Of a stretch of DNA of 64,000 nucleotides, positions 23,856-32,789 are shown in pieces. The notes beneath the pieces are model-generated. The model did no database searches and was not told the DNA's origin. It saw nothing but the letters and a program-made list of their open reading frames with translations. Location: positions 1 through 64,000 of the forward strand of contig JBBQBM010000001.1 in the NCBI GenBank assembly GCA_038317375.1, in the 5' to 3' direction. This DNA is from JBBQBM01 sp038317375 (GTDB taxonomy: Bacteria > Patescibacteriota > Saccharimonadia > Saccharimonadales > JAGQMS01). The first letter of the stretch is position 1. Each line of letters starts with the position of its first letter. The position numbers were made by a program, and so were the translations under genes.

Positions 23856-24185
23856 ATGAAAAAGCAAATAGAAACAGGACCAAACACTGCTGTATGCCAG
23901 AAGTGGGAGGAGTCGGAGCAGGGGTGGGGAACGCGTCCGGATGGCTTCTCGCTACATCTTTCACTCGACGGTCTCGCAAAATTCTTAGAGAAGTATCGGG
24001 ATAGAATGCCCAAAGCAGTTCCATACGAGTATTCACGTCCTTGTGGAACACCATACGAAGTTGAGGTAAGCGACAAGGTCATCGCTGAGATAGAAGCTTC
24101 AAAAAACGGCACGCAATTCTATGACGACTATGACTACCCCGGATCTGGCGGCGTTGATGGTTGGCTACCAATGAAGCGGGACTAA
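23856..24185 (+). CDS. Small soluble protein, unknown
   Basis: A 109-residue protein with no membrane segment, containing a Trp/Gly-rich start (CQKWEESEQGWGTRPDG) and an acidic Tyr-rich C-terminal part (YDDYDYPGSGGVDGW). No family is recognised. GAAAGG precedes the ATG, and a terminator-containing leader lies upstream, so expression may be conditional. The 3' end overlaps the convergent gene by 4 nt. Confidence 0.6.
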   Translation: MKKQIETGPNTAVCQKWEESEQGWGTRPDGFSLHLSLDGLAKFLEKYRDRMPKAVPYEYSRPCGTPYEVEVSDKVIAEIEASKNGTQFYDDYDYPGSGGVDGWLPMKRD

Positions 24186-24706
24186 GCTGGCGCCGGGCAG
24201 GCCGCATCGGGGGAAGTAAAGTCTCTGCCGTGCCGCCATAAAAGGACGAACTCGACATCACTATCTTCGGTCGGCCTGCCTGCTTCCCAGCAAGTTAACT
24301 CATATTCTTCATATGCATGAGGCGCATAGCCAACTGCTTCACGATGCTCAGGGCTACTGGTAGCCCTGAGGGCATCTTCTTCACTCTCCCATAAGCAAAT
24401 TGACAATCCTTCCTCGAAGGCCTTGTAAAGTATAAGTCCGCCAGAATCTCCGGCTGCGAGCAGGGCCCTACTGTCGAATGTTAATAAGGTTTTCATATCG
24501 ACATTTGGGTTTCTTCTAGAGCGAAAAAAATAAGCAATAACCTTTTTCCCGATGGGTATATTAAGGTTCTCGAATTCACTAGACCAGTCAAAGCTAGTCA
24601 TTGTTCGACGGTCTCTATCCTCTGGTTTTTCGTCGAACTCAGCATAGTCCTCACGCAAGGGTCTTAGTACTTCTGGGGTCGTGTGATAATTCTCGTGTGG
24701 GGTCAT
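24182..24706 (-). CDS. Soluble protein of unknown function
   Basis: A 174-residue protein, acidic, without signal or membrane segments. The stretch KVIAYFFRSRRNPNVDMK and a central AAGDSGGLILYKAFEEGLS do not match a family I know. The ATG at 24706 is preferred over one 42 nt upstream because TATGAT on this strand ends exactly 6 nt before it. It is followed on the same strand by nothing closer than the convergent gene. Confidence 0.6.
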   Translation of the reverse strand: MTPHENYHTTPEVLRPLREDYAEFDEKPEDRDRRTMTSFDWSSEFENLNIPIGKKVIAYFFRSRRNPNVDMKTLLTFDSRALLAAGDSGGLILYKAFEEGLSICLWESEEDALRATSSPEHREAVGYAPHAYEEYELTCWEAGRPTEDSDVEFVLLWRHGRDFTSPDAACPAPA

Positions 24707-24752
24707 GATTACATCATATACCTGTCTACAGTCTTTAGTTATAAGCAAAAGT

Positions 24753-25946
24753 CTATCTATTGTTCTCTAGGTGCGAGGCACTGTGTGCGATTTCATAGGC
24801 CTCATCGCAAGGGACAACTAAGACCTCTGCCGGGTGATTCTTGCGGCCGATATTTGCAACCTCGTCTTTAATTATTCCCGCATGGTTTTCTTTAGAGTCT
24901 AAGGTTAACCCTAAATAGAGTAGCTTTGAGGCTACTCGTTTCCGTAACTCTGGGGAGCGCACACCAATGGTTCCCGTAAATACAAGGGAGTCAACACCAC
25001 CTAGTGCGGCAACCATCTGGCCTATGCCTTGCTGGGCGCGGTCTATGTACATTTCTAGTGCTAGTTTTGCGTCAATATTGTTGCTCTTCTCAAGTTCTAA
25101 TAACTCCCTAACATCATCTGATAAGCCACTAACACCGAGTAGCCCGCTTCTTGTGTTTAAGAGTATCTGAAGTTTATCTTCGGTAATATTTAATCCGTTT
25201 CTGATAGCTTCAGTTGCTGCAGGATCAATATTTCCTGTCCGGGTCGACATCATTAAGCCCTCAAGAGGTGAGTATCCCATGGTGGTGTTATAGCTTTTTC
25301 CGTCTAGGACCGCTGTTACGCTAGCGCCGCTTCCTAGGTGACAAACAATCAGGCGTTTCGGTAATTTATCCGCGGCCTTAAGCTTCTTTACAACCGAGCC
25401 AACAGAAAGTCCGTGATAACCAAAACGCCAAATATCATGTTCCTCTGCGATGCGTTGAGAAATCGCATAACTATGAGAAATTAGTGGTTTTGTAGAATGG
25501 AAAGCACTGTCCGAGATTCCCCATATCGGTACCCCCGGAAAAGCATCTCTTAACAGTTCTGTTTCTTGCAGAGTACCGCTTATATGAAGCGACGCCCTAG
25601 GCTCAAGCTCTTTTAAGTGGTCCATCGACGTCTTATTTAATAGCCGATGTGTTTGGAAAAACGTTGAAGGGGCAACTATTCTGAGCCCAATGCACCCAAC
25701 TTTATCACCATCACTAAATAGACCATTTGTTCTTAAAATATTAACGACTTTTGTAGCAGCAAACGCCAGGTTACTTAATTCGGCATCGTTCGTAATGTCG
25801 CTATTATCCGAAACAGATACGGTATATATTATGCGCCCGTCACGATGTTCAAAATGTAGGCCAGCTACTAAAGCATCATTTTCATAAAGCGCATACTTTC
25901 GACTTGCACTACCAGGGTTAGACACGAGTACTAGCTTTTTTGCCAT
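24753..25946 (-). CDS. ackA: Acetate kinase
   Basis: A 397-residue acetokinase of the ASKHA fold. Features are the N-terminal VSNPGSASRKYALYEN (normally N-x-G-S-S-S), the catalytic region FHSTKP, phosphate loop VCHLGSGASVTAV and the adenine-binding FTGTIGVRSPELRKRV. It converts acetyl phosphate and ADP to acetate and ATP. The start at 25946 has AGAGGA upstream and lies within the last codons of the phosphoketolase gene, so the two enzymes are translationally coupled: phosphoketolase makes acetyl phosphate and this enzyme turns it into ATP. Confidence 0.95.
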   Translation of the reverse strand: MAKKLVLVSNPGSASRKYALYENDALVAGLHFEHRDGRIIYTVSVSDNSDITNDAELSNLAFAATKVVNILRTNGLFSDGDKVGCIGLRIVAPSTFFQTHRLLNKTSMDHLKELEPRASLHISGTLQETELLRDAFPGVPIWGISDSAFHSTKPLISHSYAISQRIAEEHDIWRFGYHGLSVGSVVKKLKAADKLPKRLIVCHLGSGASVTAVLDGKSYNTTMGYSPLEGLMMSTRTGNIDPAATEAIRNGLNITEDKLQILLNTRSGLLGVSGLSDDVRELLELEKSNNIDAKLALEMYIDRAQQGIGQMVAALGGVDSLVFTGTIGVRSPELRKRVASKLLYLGLTLDSKENHAGIIKDEVANIGRKNHPAEVLVVPCDEAYEIAHSASHLENNR

Positions 25947-28267
25947 TGCCAATCCTCTATAAAAGCCATGTCGACGCCATTCTCTTTGATATATGCAGTA
26001 TTGTCATCGATACATTTCTGATATTTTGCAATCGTGTGCCGAGCTTCTTCGTATGGGATTTTATCTAAGGACGCTAACCGCTCCAACGTCTCAATTGCAA
26101 GATGATAGCGGTCGGTATTGTTGCGAACATGCATATCAAAAGGCGTAGTGGTTGATCCGTTCTCTATATAGCCGTTTATCGTAAACCTTTGGGGCGAGGT
26201 GTTGATGTAGTCGAAAATGATAGACTTCAAAGTTTCTGGGTAGCCGTGGAAGTTACAGATAACAGGCTTATCAGTTGTGAACAAAGCGTCAAAACCTTGT
26301 TTTGTCAGGCAAGTGCCTCCTTGACCGAAGCCGCAATTCGTTAAGGTCATTATGTTCACGAAGCGTAACTTTGTATTAGGGTGGTCTGATTTAACCAAAC
26401 TAATTGCCGCTAAGGACTCTTTTGTTAGATAGTCTCCAACAGACGCTAAAACTACATCGGGTTCGTCGTCGCTGGCAAATTCCCAGATAGATACTCCAGT
26501 TTTTAGTGATTCACGAGCCTGCTCCGGTGTTAGCCAGCGAGGTTCTAGAGTTTTCCCGGCGACAATTACGTTAATCTGTCGGGTTGTTGATAGGCAGTGC
26601 TCTAAGACAACTAGAGTGCTATTACCGTCGGGCGGGAAATAGATATTCACAAAGTCACCCTGTCTTTGCAATACGTCGTCGATAAAACCTGGGTTCTGGT
26701 GCGAAAAACCATTATGTTCTTGACGCCAGCCGGAGGAGGTTAAGATGTAGTTTAGCGACGGAAAGGCTCCTCGCCATGGCACTTCTATGGCGTGACGCAA
26801 AAACTTAGCATATTGGTCCATCATACTCACCACTACTTGAACAAACGCTTCATACGAAGCAAAAACAGCATGCCGCCCAGTCAATATGTAACCCTGCGCC
26901 AAGCCTTGTAGATTGTGTTCGCTAAGCATTTCCATGACTCTGCCTTCTTGGCTCAGATCTTTGTCCCAGCTTTCTATCGGTAGCATCCATGCTCTCTTGG
27001 TTGTTTTGAAAACCTCGTCAAGTTTATTGGAATATGTTTCGTCGGGTGACATCATTCTAAAATTACGGTTTTCTTGGTTGAGCTTAAAGACTTCGTTAAG
27101 GAAAAGTCCTGCTCGTCGCATACTACTCGATCCGATCGTGCCCGGAGCGGGGGTGGGCTCAGAGAATTCTTCGGCGGTCGGTAATAATAAAGGTTTATAA
27201 GTAGGCTCGCCACCAAAAGCATGTTTATTAACACCCATTCGCATTGCTGGTTCTGGCATAACCGAGTTAACAAATTCACCGGCGCCAGAATCTTTATCAA
27301 ATAATTCACCAATTTTGTACGACTTCAGCCAATTACTAAGTAGCTCAAGCTGTTCTGGTTTGGTTTTAGCTTCGGTCAACACAACCTGGTGAGACAAACA
27401 GTTACCTTCAATTTTCTGGCCATCAAGCTCTTTAACACCTGTCCAACCTTTCAAGGTTCGCATTACAATCATCGGCATTCTCGGGAAGTCCGTACCGGTC
27501 GACGATTTTATTTGTTTGATAGTGTCGTGCGCCCAGGCCAGCGTATCTTGCATTTGTTGGTGCGGGTCGTCGCCACTAACGATTCGGGGTTGATAGCCGT
27601 AGCCCGTAAATAGCGCCATCAGCTCATCGTCAGTCATTCGTCCATATATTGTCGGGGCTGATATCTTATAGCCGTTTAAATGTAGTATCGGTAAGACCGC
27701 ACCATTTAACCGGGGGTTCACAAGTTTATTAAGATGCCAAGCGCCAGCTGTCGGTCCGGTCTCGGCCTCACCGTCACCAACCAGACAGGCGACGAGAAGG
27801 TCGGGGTTGTCCATTGCGGCGCCGTATGAGGTTGATAGAGAATATCCCAATTCCCCGCCTTCAAGAATTACACCAGGAGTGCCGGGATTGCTGTGGCTAG
27901 GGAAGCCATACGGCCAACTAAAATTACGACAAATATACTCTATTCCTTTGTAGTTATTGGTTGCTTCCGGATAATATTTTTCTAGCGTACCCTCCAGGAA
28001 TAAGTTAGCTTGAAGAGCAGGGAAGGCATGCCCAGGCCCTAAAACAAACAAGATCTCCTGTTGTTTATTCTTGGCAAGTTGGCTTAGGTGAGCATATGCA
28101 AAGTTAACCCCGGGGCCAGAACCCCAGTGGCCTAAAAGCCTCGGCTTAATGTCGTCAAAAGTAAGTTCTCTTTCTAGAAGGAAATTGTCCTGTAAGAAAA
28201 TTTGAGCAGCGGTCAAGTAATTTGCTGCTCTTAAATACTGCCCAATTGCCTCACTACCTGTATTCAT
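25931..28267 (-). CDS. xfp: Xylulose-5-P/fructose-6-P phosphoketolase
   Basis: A 778-residue thiamine-diphosphate enzyme. The N-terminal XFP domain has GSGPGVNFAYAHL and VLGPGHAFPALQANLFLEG; the TPP/Mg site is VGDGEAETGPTAGAWHLNK; the middle domain has the conserved LTSSGWRQEHNGFSHQNP. Length is normal for the family (about 790). It splits xylulose-5-P or fructose-6-P with phosphate into acetyl phosphate and a shorter sugar phosphate. With ackA it gives a short fermentative ATP route that replaces much of glycolysis in heterofermenters and in several CPR lineages. Confidence 0.96.
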   Translation of the reverse strand: MNTGSEAIGQYLRAANYLTAAQIFLQDNFLLERELTFDDIKPRLLGHWGSGPGVNFAYAHLSQLAKNKQQEILFVLGPGHAFPALQANLFLEGTLEKYYPEATNNYKGIEYICRNFSWPYGFPSHSNPGTPGVILEGGELGYSLSTSYGAAMDNPDLLVACLVGDGEAETGPTAGAWHLNKLVNPRLNGAVLPILHLNGYKISAPTIYGRMTDDELMALFTGYGYQPRIVSGDDPHQQMQDTLAWAHDTIKQIKSSTGTDFPRMPMIVMRTLKGWTGVKELDGQKIEGNCLSHQVVLTEAKTKPEQLELLSNWLKSYKIGELFDKDSGAGEFVNSVMPEPAMRMGVNKHAFGGEPTYKPLLLPTAEEFSEPTPAPGTIGSSSMRRAGLFLNEVFKLNQENRNFRMMSPDETYSNKLDEVFKTTKRAWMLPIESWDKDLSQEGRVMEMLSEHNLQGLAQGYILTGRHAVFASYEAFVQVVVSMMDQYAKFLRHAIEVPWRGAFPSLNYILTSSGWRQEHNGFSHQNPGFIDDVLQRQGDFVNIYFPPDGNSTLVVLEHCLSTTRQINVIVAGKTLEPRWLTPEQARESLKTGVSIWEFASDDEPDVVLASVGDYLTKESLAAISLVKSDHPNTKLRFVNIMTLTNCGFGQGGTCLTKQGFDALFTTDKPVICNFHGYPETLKSIIFDYINTSPQRFTINGYIENGSTTTPFDMHVRNNTDRYHLAIETLERLASLDKIPYEEARHTIAKYQKCIDDNTAYIKENGVDMAFIEDWQWQKS

Positions 28268-28375
28268 GCTTACGTTTATTGTAGTCGCTTATCTGTTAAA
28301 TACGAAATTATTTTAACCATAGGCAATTTGAGTATTAGTTTGGTACACTGTTAATCAACTAAAGGGTGTGATCAA

Positions 28376-29242
28376 ATGAATCCAGACGAGCCGCAAAACC
28401 TAACCAGTGTTCCTGATGTGTTTCATCCGACCCAACCGGTTGAACAAAATACCGTAGCTGCGCCATCGGTTCAAGAGACTCCGGCGCCAGTCGAACAGCC
28501 AACTGAACCATTGTCGATGAATATGGACTTTGTAGCGCCGCCACCAGAAACACCTACATCCGTCGAACAACCAATCCAAATGCCTCCTTTCGCACCAACC
28601 CAACCACCTTCTTCAGAACCGGCCATGCCCGCTCAGCAAACCGACCAACCCACGCAGACAGCTCATCATAAAACCGATATTTTGGGTATCTTGAGTATCG
28701 TCAGTATCTTATTTGGCGTTTTACCAGTTGGTTTGATACTTGGGTTAGTCGGTGCGTCGCATGCTAAGAAGTCACATTCCTCTGCAGTATTGTCGCGCGT
28801 CGGATGGATACTCAATCTAATTCTGATGGTTGTACTCATACCCATCCTCGCTATTTGGTTTACTAATAACTTTCAAAAAGCACAGACTACGGCAAGAGAC
28901 ACCGAGCGCATACACGACACAGGAATAATAGAGGCTAAGTTAGAGAGTTTCTTCGAGACCAACTTCGGTTACCCTAACAACCTAAACGACATTGGTCTGA
29001 CTGACAAGCAGGTACTGAAGGGGCCGAGCGGAACGACCATAAAGATAAATGACGTTGTAGCCGACGAGGCAGCAGCTAAGGCCACCAGCAAGCCTACCCT
29101 CTCGCAGGAGTATACATATACGCCATACGGCAAGCCCGCCTGTCTAGCAACTTGCGATGGTTACGTTCTAAAATCAGTTATCGAGAGTCCAGCCAAGGGT
29201 GTTACTAACCCCTTAGTCAAAACCGGTCTAGAGAACCTCTAA
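28376..29242 (+). CDS. Pro-rich membrane protein with pseudopilin-like C-terminal region
   Basis: A 288-residue protein. Residues 1-100 are a low-complexity Pro/Thr/Gln/Glu region; residues 105-165 contain two helices (ILGILSIVSILFGVLPVGL and LNLILMVVLIPILAIWF) in a DUF4190-like arrangement; the external C-terminal part begins AQTTARDTERIHDTGIIEAK and has FFETNFGYPNNLND, which resembles the conserved region of type II secretion major pseudopilins. AAAGGG lies before the ATG. Function is unknown; a role in the cell surface is likely. It overlaps the convergent reductase gene by 4 nt. Confidence 0.65.
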   Translation: MNPDEPQNLTSVPDVFHPTQPVEQNTVAAPSVQETPAPVEQPTEPLSMNMDFVAPPPETPTSVEQPIQMPPFAPTQPPSSEPAMPAQQTDQPTQTAHHKTDILGILSIVSILFGVLPVGLILGLVGASHAKKSHSSAVLSRVGWILNLILMVVLIPILAIWFTNNFQKAQTTARDTERIHDTGIIEAKLESFFETNFGYPNNLNDIGLTDKQVLKGPSGTTIKINDVVADEAAAKATSKPTLSQEYTYTPYGKPACLATCDGYVLKSVIESPAKGVTNPLVKTGLENL

Positions 29243-30630
29243 GTATTTTTCACTTTGGAGCAAGCAATGCGTACAGCTTCACTCCAGGTGGGGAAGGCGT
29301 GAAGAGTTTCAACAATGTCACGGGCCTTCAAACCCTTATGAACGGCTAGTGTTAACTCGTGGATCATTTCGCCAGCCCTAGGCGAGACAATACTTGCACC
29401 AAGCAGTACGCCAGTGTGCGAAGCTATTACCTTTACGAAACCGGTCGATTCGTTGCTTGTGTTCGAGCGGCCAATAATTGATATTTCGGCCGTTCCTATT
29501 TGTAGTTTAATTCCCTTGTCTCGAAGTTCTTGTTCGCCCGGGCCGACCGATGCGATCTCTGGGTCTACGAAAATACAGCGAGGAATAGCACGATAGTCGG
29601 CCGATACCTTCTTCCGTTGATACATATTGTGGGCGGCTATCCGGCTTTGGTATGTAGCCGTGTGGGTAAACATATATGGCCCGACGACATCCCCAGCTGC
29701 ATAAATATGTTTGACGCTTGTCTGCATGTGGCGGTTAACTTTTAACCCTCTGCGGTCATATTCGACGCCGGCGTTATCAAGCCCTAGGTCAAGGTTTGGA
29801 GCTTTTCCGGCAGCTAACAAAACTTCTTCCACAACCACACTATGCCGCTTCCCGTTTGTCTCAAGGGTCACGGTCTTATTACCCTTAGTTCCGCTAACAT
29901 TCAAAACCTTTGAGCTTACATGAACGCCAATTCCGCGTTGTTCGAATAATGCGCCGAGTAGTTCGCCAACTTCTGCGTCTTCTCTGGCTAGCAAGTGTTT
30001 GTCGAAATCGGCAATGTGTACCTTAGACTCAAACGACCAAAAGAGTTGAGCAAATTCGCAACCAATTGCTCCGCCTCCAATTATAAAAATAGATTTTGGC
30101 GGTGATTTTAATGCAATCGCTTCGCGGAAAGTGATAAAGCCGGTTTCTTTTAGTCCCTCTATTGGCGGCACGACATTTCGTGTGCCTGTAGCGATTAGAA
30201 AGTTTCGTGCAGTGTAGCGCTTGTCACTAAGAGAAATCTGCCACGGACTCAAAAAATGAGCATGCCCTCGTAGCACCGTGATGCCATCACTCTTATAAGC
30301 CTCGCGTCCGTCTTCGACGCCTGTTCTAAAAACGACTTTTACTCGCCAAGTGTTAATAGCCGAATAATTGAAAGTAAGCGAAGAAGTCTTGACCCCAAAT
30401 TGCCCGGCATGCTTTGCTGTTTGATAAGCCTCAGCTGCTTGCAATAACGCTTTGGTTGGCACGCAGCCGTAGTTTGGGCATTCGCCACCGATCGTGTCGG
30501 CTTCAATGATTGCCACTTTTTTGTGTTGACCAGCTAAAATATGCGCTGCTACGCCACCACCCGCACCGCTTCCGATGATGATTAGATCAAAATCAAAATG
30601 AGTCGGTCTCTTAGATCTTAGTTTATACAT
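29239..30630 (-). CDS. FAD-dependent pyridine nucleotide-disulfide oxidoreductase
   Basis: A 463-residue flavoprotein of the dihydrolipoamide dehydrogenase/mercuric reductase class. N-terminal FAD fingerprint IIIGSGAGGGVAAHILAG, redox-active Cys pair in GGECPNYGCVPTKAL, NAD(P) fingerprint FIIGGGAIGCEFAQLFW, second FAD motif IYAAGDVVG and a dimerisation domain ending in LHAFPTWSEAVRIA. The C-terminal His-x-x-x-x-Glu pair of true lipoamide dehydrogenase is changed (HAFPTWSE), which favours the MerA-like/soluble reductase branch. No lipoyl enzyme or MerT/P is nearby. It ends a five-gene redox operon; AAGGAG precedes the ATG. Confidence 0.87.
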   Translation of the reverse strand: MYKLRSKRPTHFDFDLIIIGSGAGGGVAAHILAGQHKKVAIIEADTIGGECPNYGCVPTKALLQAAEAYQTAKHAGQFGVKTSSLTFNYSAINTWRVKVVFRTGVEDGREAYKSDGITVLRGHAHFLSPWQISLSDKRYTARNFLIATGTRNVVPPIEGLKETGFITFREAIALKSPPKSIFIIGGGAIGCEFAQLFWSFESKVHIADFDKHLLAREDAEVGELLGALFEQRGIGVHVSSKVLNVSGTKGNKTVTLETNGKRHSVVVEEVLLAAGKAPNLDLGLDNAGVEYDRRGLKVNRHMQTSVKHIYAAGDVVGPYMFTHTATYQSRIAAHNMYQRKKVSADYRAIPRCIFVDPEIASVGPGEQELRDKGIKLQIGTAEISIIGRSNTSNESTGFVKVIASHTGVLLGASIVSPRAGEMIHELTLAVHKGLKARDIVETLHAFPTWSEAVRIACSKVKNT

Positions 30631-30646
30631 TTCCCACCTACTCCTT

Positions 30647-30916
30647 TTACCAGACTATCCGATGATGCATATAGGCATAGGCCGCATCGGGGTTATAAGC
30701 ATATAAATATTTGGCCGCCACACGACGGATGTCGTTGCTCAAGACTTCGCTTTTTTTGACAATCCAGGCCTCGACATCACCGGCGACTTTTTCGGCGATA
30801 ACCTCGGCAGTACCAACCGGTTCTCGCATGGCAAGGCAGGCAGCAAAAATACTAGCGTATAGTTTTTTAGCGTCGAATGGTTCGGTATGACCAGCTCGCT
30901 TTACGATATGTTTCAT
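30647..30916 (-). CDS. Stand-alone ATP-cone protein
   Basis: An 89-residue protein consisting only of an ATP-cone: VKRAGHTEPFDAKKLYASIF, VAGDVEAWIVKK and DIRRVAAKYLYAYNPDAAYA. ATP-cones sense ATP/dATP in ribonucleotide reductases and in the repressor NrdR. There is neither an NrdR zinc ribbon nor a reductase domain here. The start at 30916 is used because it overlaps the stop of the 57-residue gene (ATGA) and gives a normal family start. It may regulate a reductase in trans, or serve the redox operon it sits in. Confidence 0.82.
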   Translation of the reverse strand: MKHIVKRAGHTEPFDAKKLYASIFAACLAMREPVGTAEVIAEKVAGDVEAWIVKKSEVLSNDIRRVAAKYLYAYNPDAAYAYMHHRIVW

Positions 30917-31086
30917 CGCAAACTCCATACCGCAACGCCTAAATCGGCGGCAAAGCCACCGTTTTGGTCGTTGCTTTTGATACATAACTGCGTCACCGTC
31001 TCCGCTACTCTTTCGCAGTGTTCTCGACACAGCTCAATCCGTTGCTCGCCGCTTCCTTGTTCTGTTATCAAATATGAAGTTTGCAT
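30913..31086 (-). CDS. 57-aa Cys-containing protein
   Basis: A short frame starting at 31086 encodes a protein with CREHCERVAETVTQLC in its middle, a spacing that could hold a metal or form a disulfide. Its stop overlaps the ATG of the ATP-cone gene, and its start lies 4 nt beyond the stop of the CcdA-like gene, so it fits tightly into the operon. No family is recognised. Translational coupling at both ends supports it being real. Confidence 0.6.
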   Translation of the reverse strand: MQTSYLITEQGSGEQRIELCREHCERVAETVTQLCIKSNDQNGGFAADLGVAVWSLR

Positions 31087-31090
31087 AGTG

Positions 31091-31792
31091 CTAGCCGAAG
31101 TTTACCGTGCCGTTGGCAATTAAGATTAATATCCAGCCTAAGCTGACTAATAGCAGCCCCATGAATAGTCGCATAGTGCCTTTGCTGTCTTCCTTCCATT
31201 TTGCGACAGCACTGATCTTTGCGCCTCCAGCCACCATGAACAAAATCACAATTAGTGGCAAGACAAATATGAAGTTATAAAGCACCATCATCATCAGTGC
31301 CGTGAAATCGAAGTTAATTCGTAGAATCGTAATGATGGCTAGGTACGGCGCGCCGGTGCAGGGCAGCTCAACAGCCGCTACAAAAGCACCTAAAAACATC
31401 ACGCCCATAATGCTCGTTTTTGACGTCGAATAATCATGAATCTTATTTGCAAACTTAGTTGGGATCTGTAGGCTAAAGCCCTTGCCGTACCAGAAGTAAT
31501 CTTTGACTTCCAAAATTCCACCAAGTACCACAAGAGAACCAACTGCCAGCGACAAATACTCGGCAATTACAATTGGGATAGAGGTGAAGAAATACACCAG
31601 GCCTAGTCCGGCAGCCAAATAGGTAACATAAATCGCAAAGATATAAGCCATTCCGGTGACGATGAGTTTTTTGGTGCCCTTACCGCTTCCTAAGATTACC
31701 GAAACCATCAAAATAAGGACACCGATTGCGCATGGGTTGATTGAGTCTATCGCCGCCGAGCCGATGACTAAGCCTAGTGTTGGCAAATCCAT
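31091..31792 (-). CDS. CcdA/DsbD-like membrane thiol transporter
   Basis: A 233-residue protein with six membrane helices of the CcdA/DsbD core type. The two conserved Cys are in SINPCAIGVLILM (helix 1) and VELPCTGAPYLA (helix 4), each next to Pro as the family requires. It carries reducing equivalents across the membrane to extracytoplasmic thiols or haem-binding proteins. In this operon it could recharge the exported HWH protein upstream or the 57-residue Cys protein, with electrons from the FAD reductase. That chain is inference. Confidence 0.87.
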   Translation of the reverse strand: MDLPTLGLVIGSAAIDSINPCAIGVLILMVSVILGSGKGTKKLIVTGMAYIFAIYVTYLAAGLGLVYFFTSIPIVIAEYLSLAVGSLVVLGGILEVKDYFWYGKGFSLQIPTKFANKIHDYSTSKTSIMGVMFLGAFVAAVELPCTGAPYLAIITILRINFDFTALMMMVLYNFIFVLPLIVILFMVAGGAKISAVAKWKEDSKGTMRLFMGLLLVSLGWILILIANGTVNFG

Positions 31793-32709
31793 TAATCTAC
31801 CTTCCTGTTTAGATAGTAGGCACCGGTCTCTTCAAGAGTACATTCTTTAAGTCCCTCGCCGGTTACTCCAAATTCTGGACAACGTGTTTTGTCACGGATC
31901 CCGTACTGTTCGCAGAGCCGGCTAGTCTTAAGCTTCGTAGGCGCGAACTCCATAATTATGCAGTCCCCGGGAGGCACTAAACTCTCGTTACGGATGACAT
32001 AGCTGCTAGGTGTATCTAGTTTAGTCTGAATGTAAGTATCGATGTCCTTATTGAACTGATACACAAAAACTTGAGGTTCAGCTTCTTGTCCGTCGCAAGT
32101 TTGGCCCTTATTCCCCACGAAAGACTTCATTCCCACGGCGTCAGAAGTTATTAAGCCGTCAATAGCGGCGTGACCAGAAGAATCTGGTTTATCGCCGTCA
32201 ACTTGGTCTTCGATAATACTGTTAGCGAGTGGGTAACTCATCATTTCGTTCGAAATCGAACCACCGACTACGTTCATAAAATGCCCTAGTGTCGCGTCGG
32301 TGCTTGTATCTACAACCACGCCTTCTAGGTGAATGCGTTGATCGTTGTGTTCATGGAGAATGGGCGTACCAATTTTGTTAGACAAAAAGCCCGACGGGTT
32401 TCTAAGTTCCAACTGGACGCCACAGGCCCAAGCCTCAAAATCAGCATGCCAATGTACCGGGCCACCCGAGTCGGAATGAGTGTTCAAATAAATCGTGCTA
32501 CCAAACAGTGTCCCAGTCGACGCGATAATCGTAAAAGCAATAAGTAAAAATAACGGTAACCGAAGATGAGGCTTATTATTTTTGCTCATCCCGGCAACCA
32601 GAACCAAGATTAGAAGCGCCACAGTAGAAACCAAAACGACTCGTACCCCGAGTGTTCTAACGTCTGCCTCTAGGTTGTTTGCGCTAGCAATTAACGGAAA
32701 TCCACCCAT
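31792..32709 (-). CDS. Exported His-rich (HWH) protein, putative metal binding
   Basis: A 305-residue protein with two N-terminal helices (VVLVSTVALLILVLVAGM and LFLLIAFTIIASTGTLFGS) and an external domain. The motif VHWHADFEAWACG and a later ILHEHNDQRIHLEG give a His-rich cluster suited to copper, zinc or iron. Six Cys are spread through the external part, consistent with a CcdA-maintained thiol protein. I have seen this type as an uncharacterised protein of CPR and archaea but cannot name the family. Its stop overlaps the CcdA-like start by one base. Confidence 0.68.
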   Translation of the reverse strand: MGGFPLIASANNLEADVRTLGVRVVLVSTVALLILVLVAGMSKNNKPHLRLPLFLLIAFTIIASTGTLFGSTIYLNTHSDSGGPVHWHADFEAWACGVQLELRNPSGFLSNKIGTPILHEHNDQRIHLEGVVVDTSTDATLGHFMNVVGGSISNEMMSYPLANSIIEDQVDGDKPDSSGHAAIDGLITSDAVGMKSFVGNKGQTCDGQEAEPQVFVYQFNKDIDTYIQTKLDTPSSYVIRNESLVPPGDCIIMEFAPTKLKTSRLCEQYGIRDKTRCPEFGVTGEGLKECTLEETGAYYLNRKVD

Positions 32710-32789
32710 TGTCTATATATAGCTCCTAGATGGTACTATACCATAAGCATAAGCGAATATTAACGCTACAAAAGGGAGGGAAAAGTAGG

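Noticed and set aside
30913..30916. Split NrdR (57-aa Cys protein plus ATP-cone)
   Set aside because: The Cys spacing in the 57-aa protein is not the NrdR zinc ribbon (two CxxC pairs with Arg-rich link).
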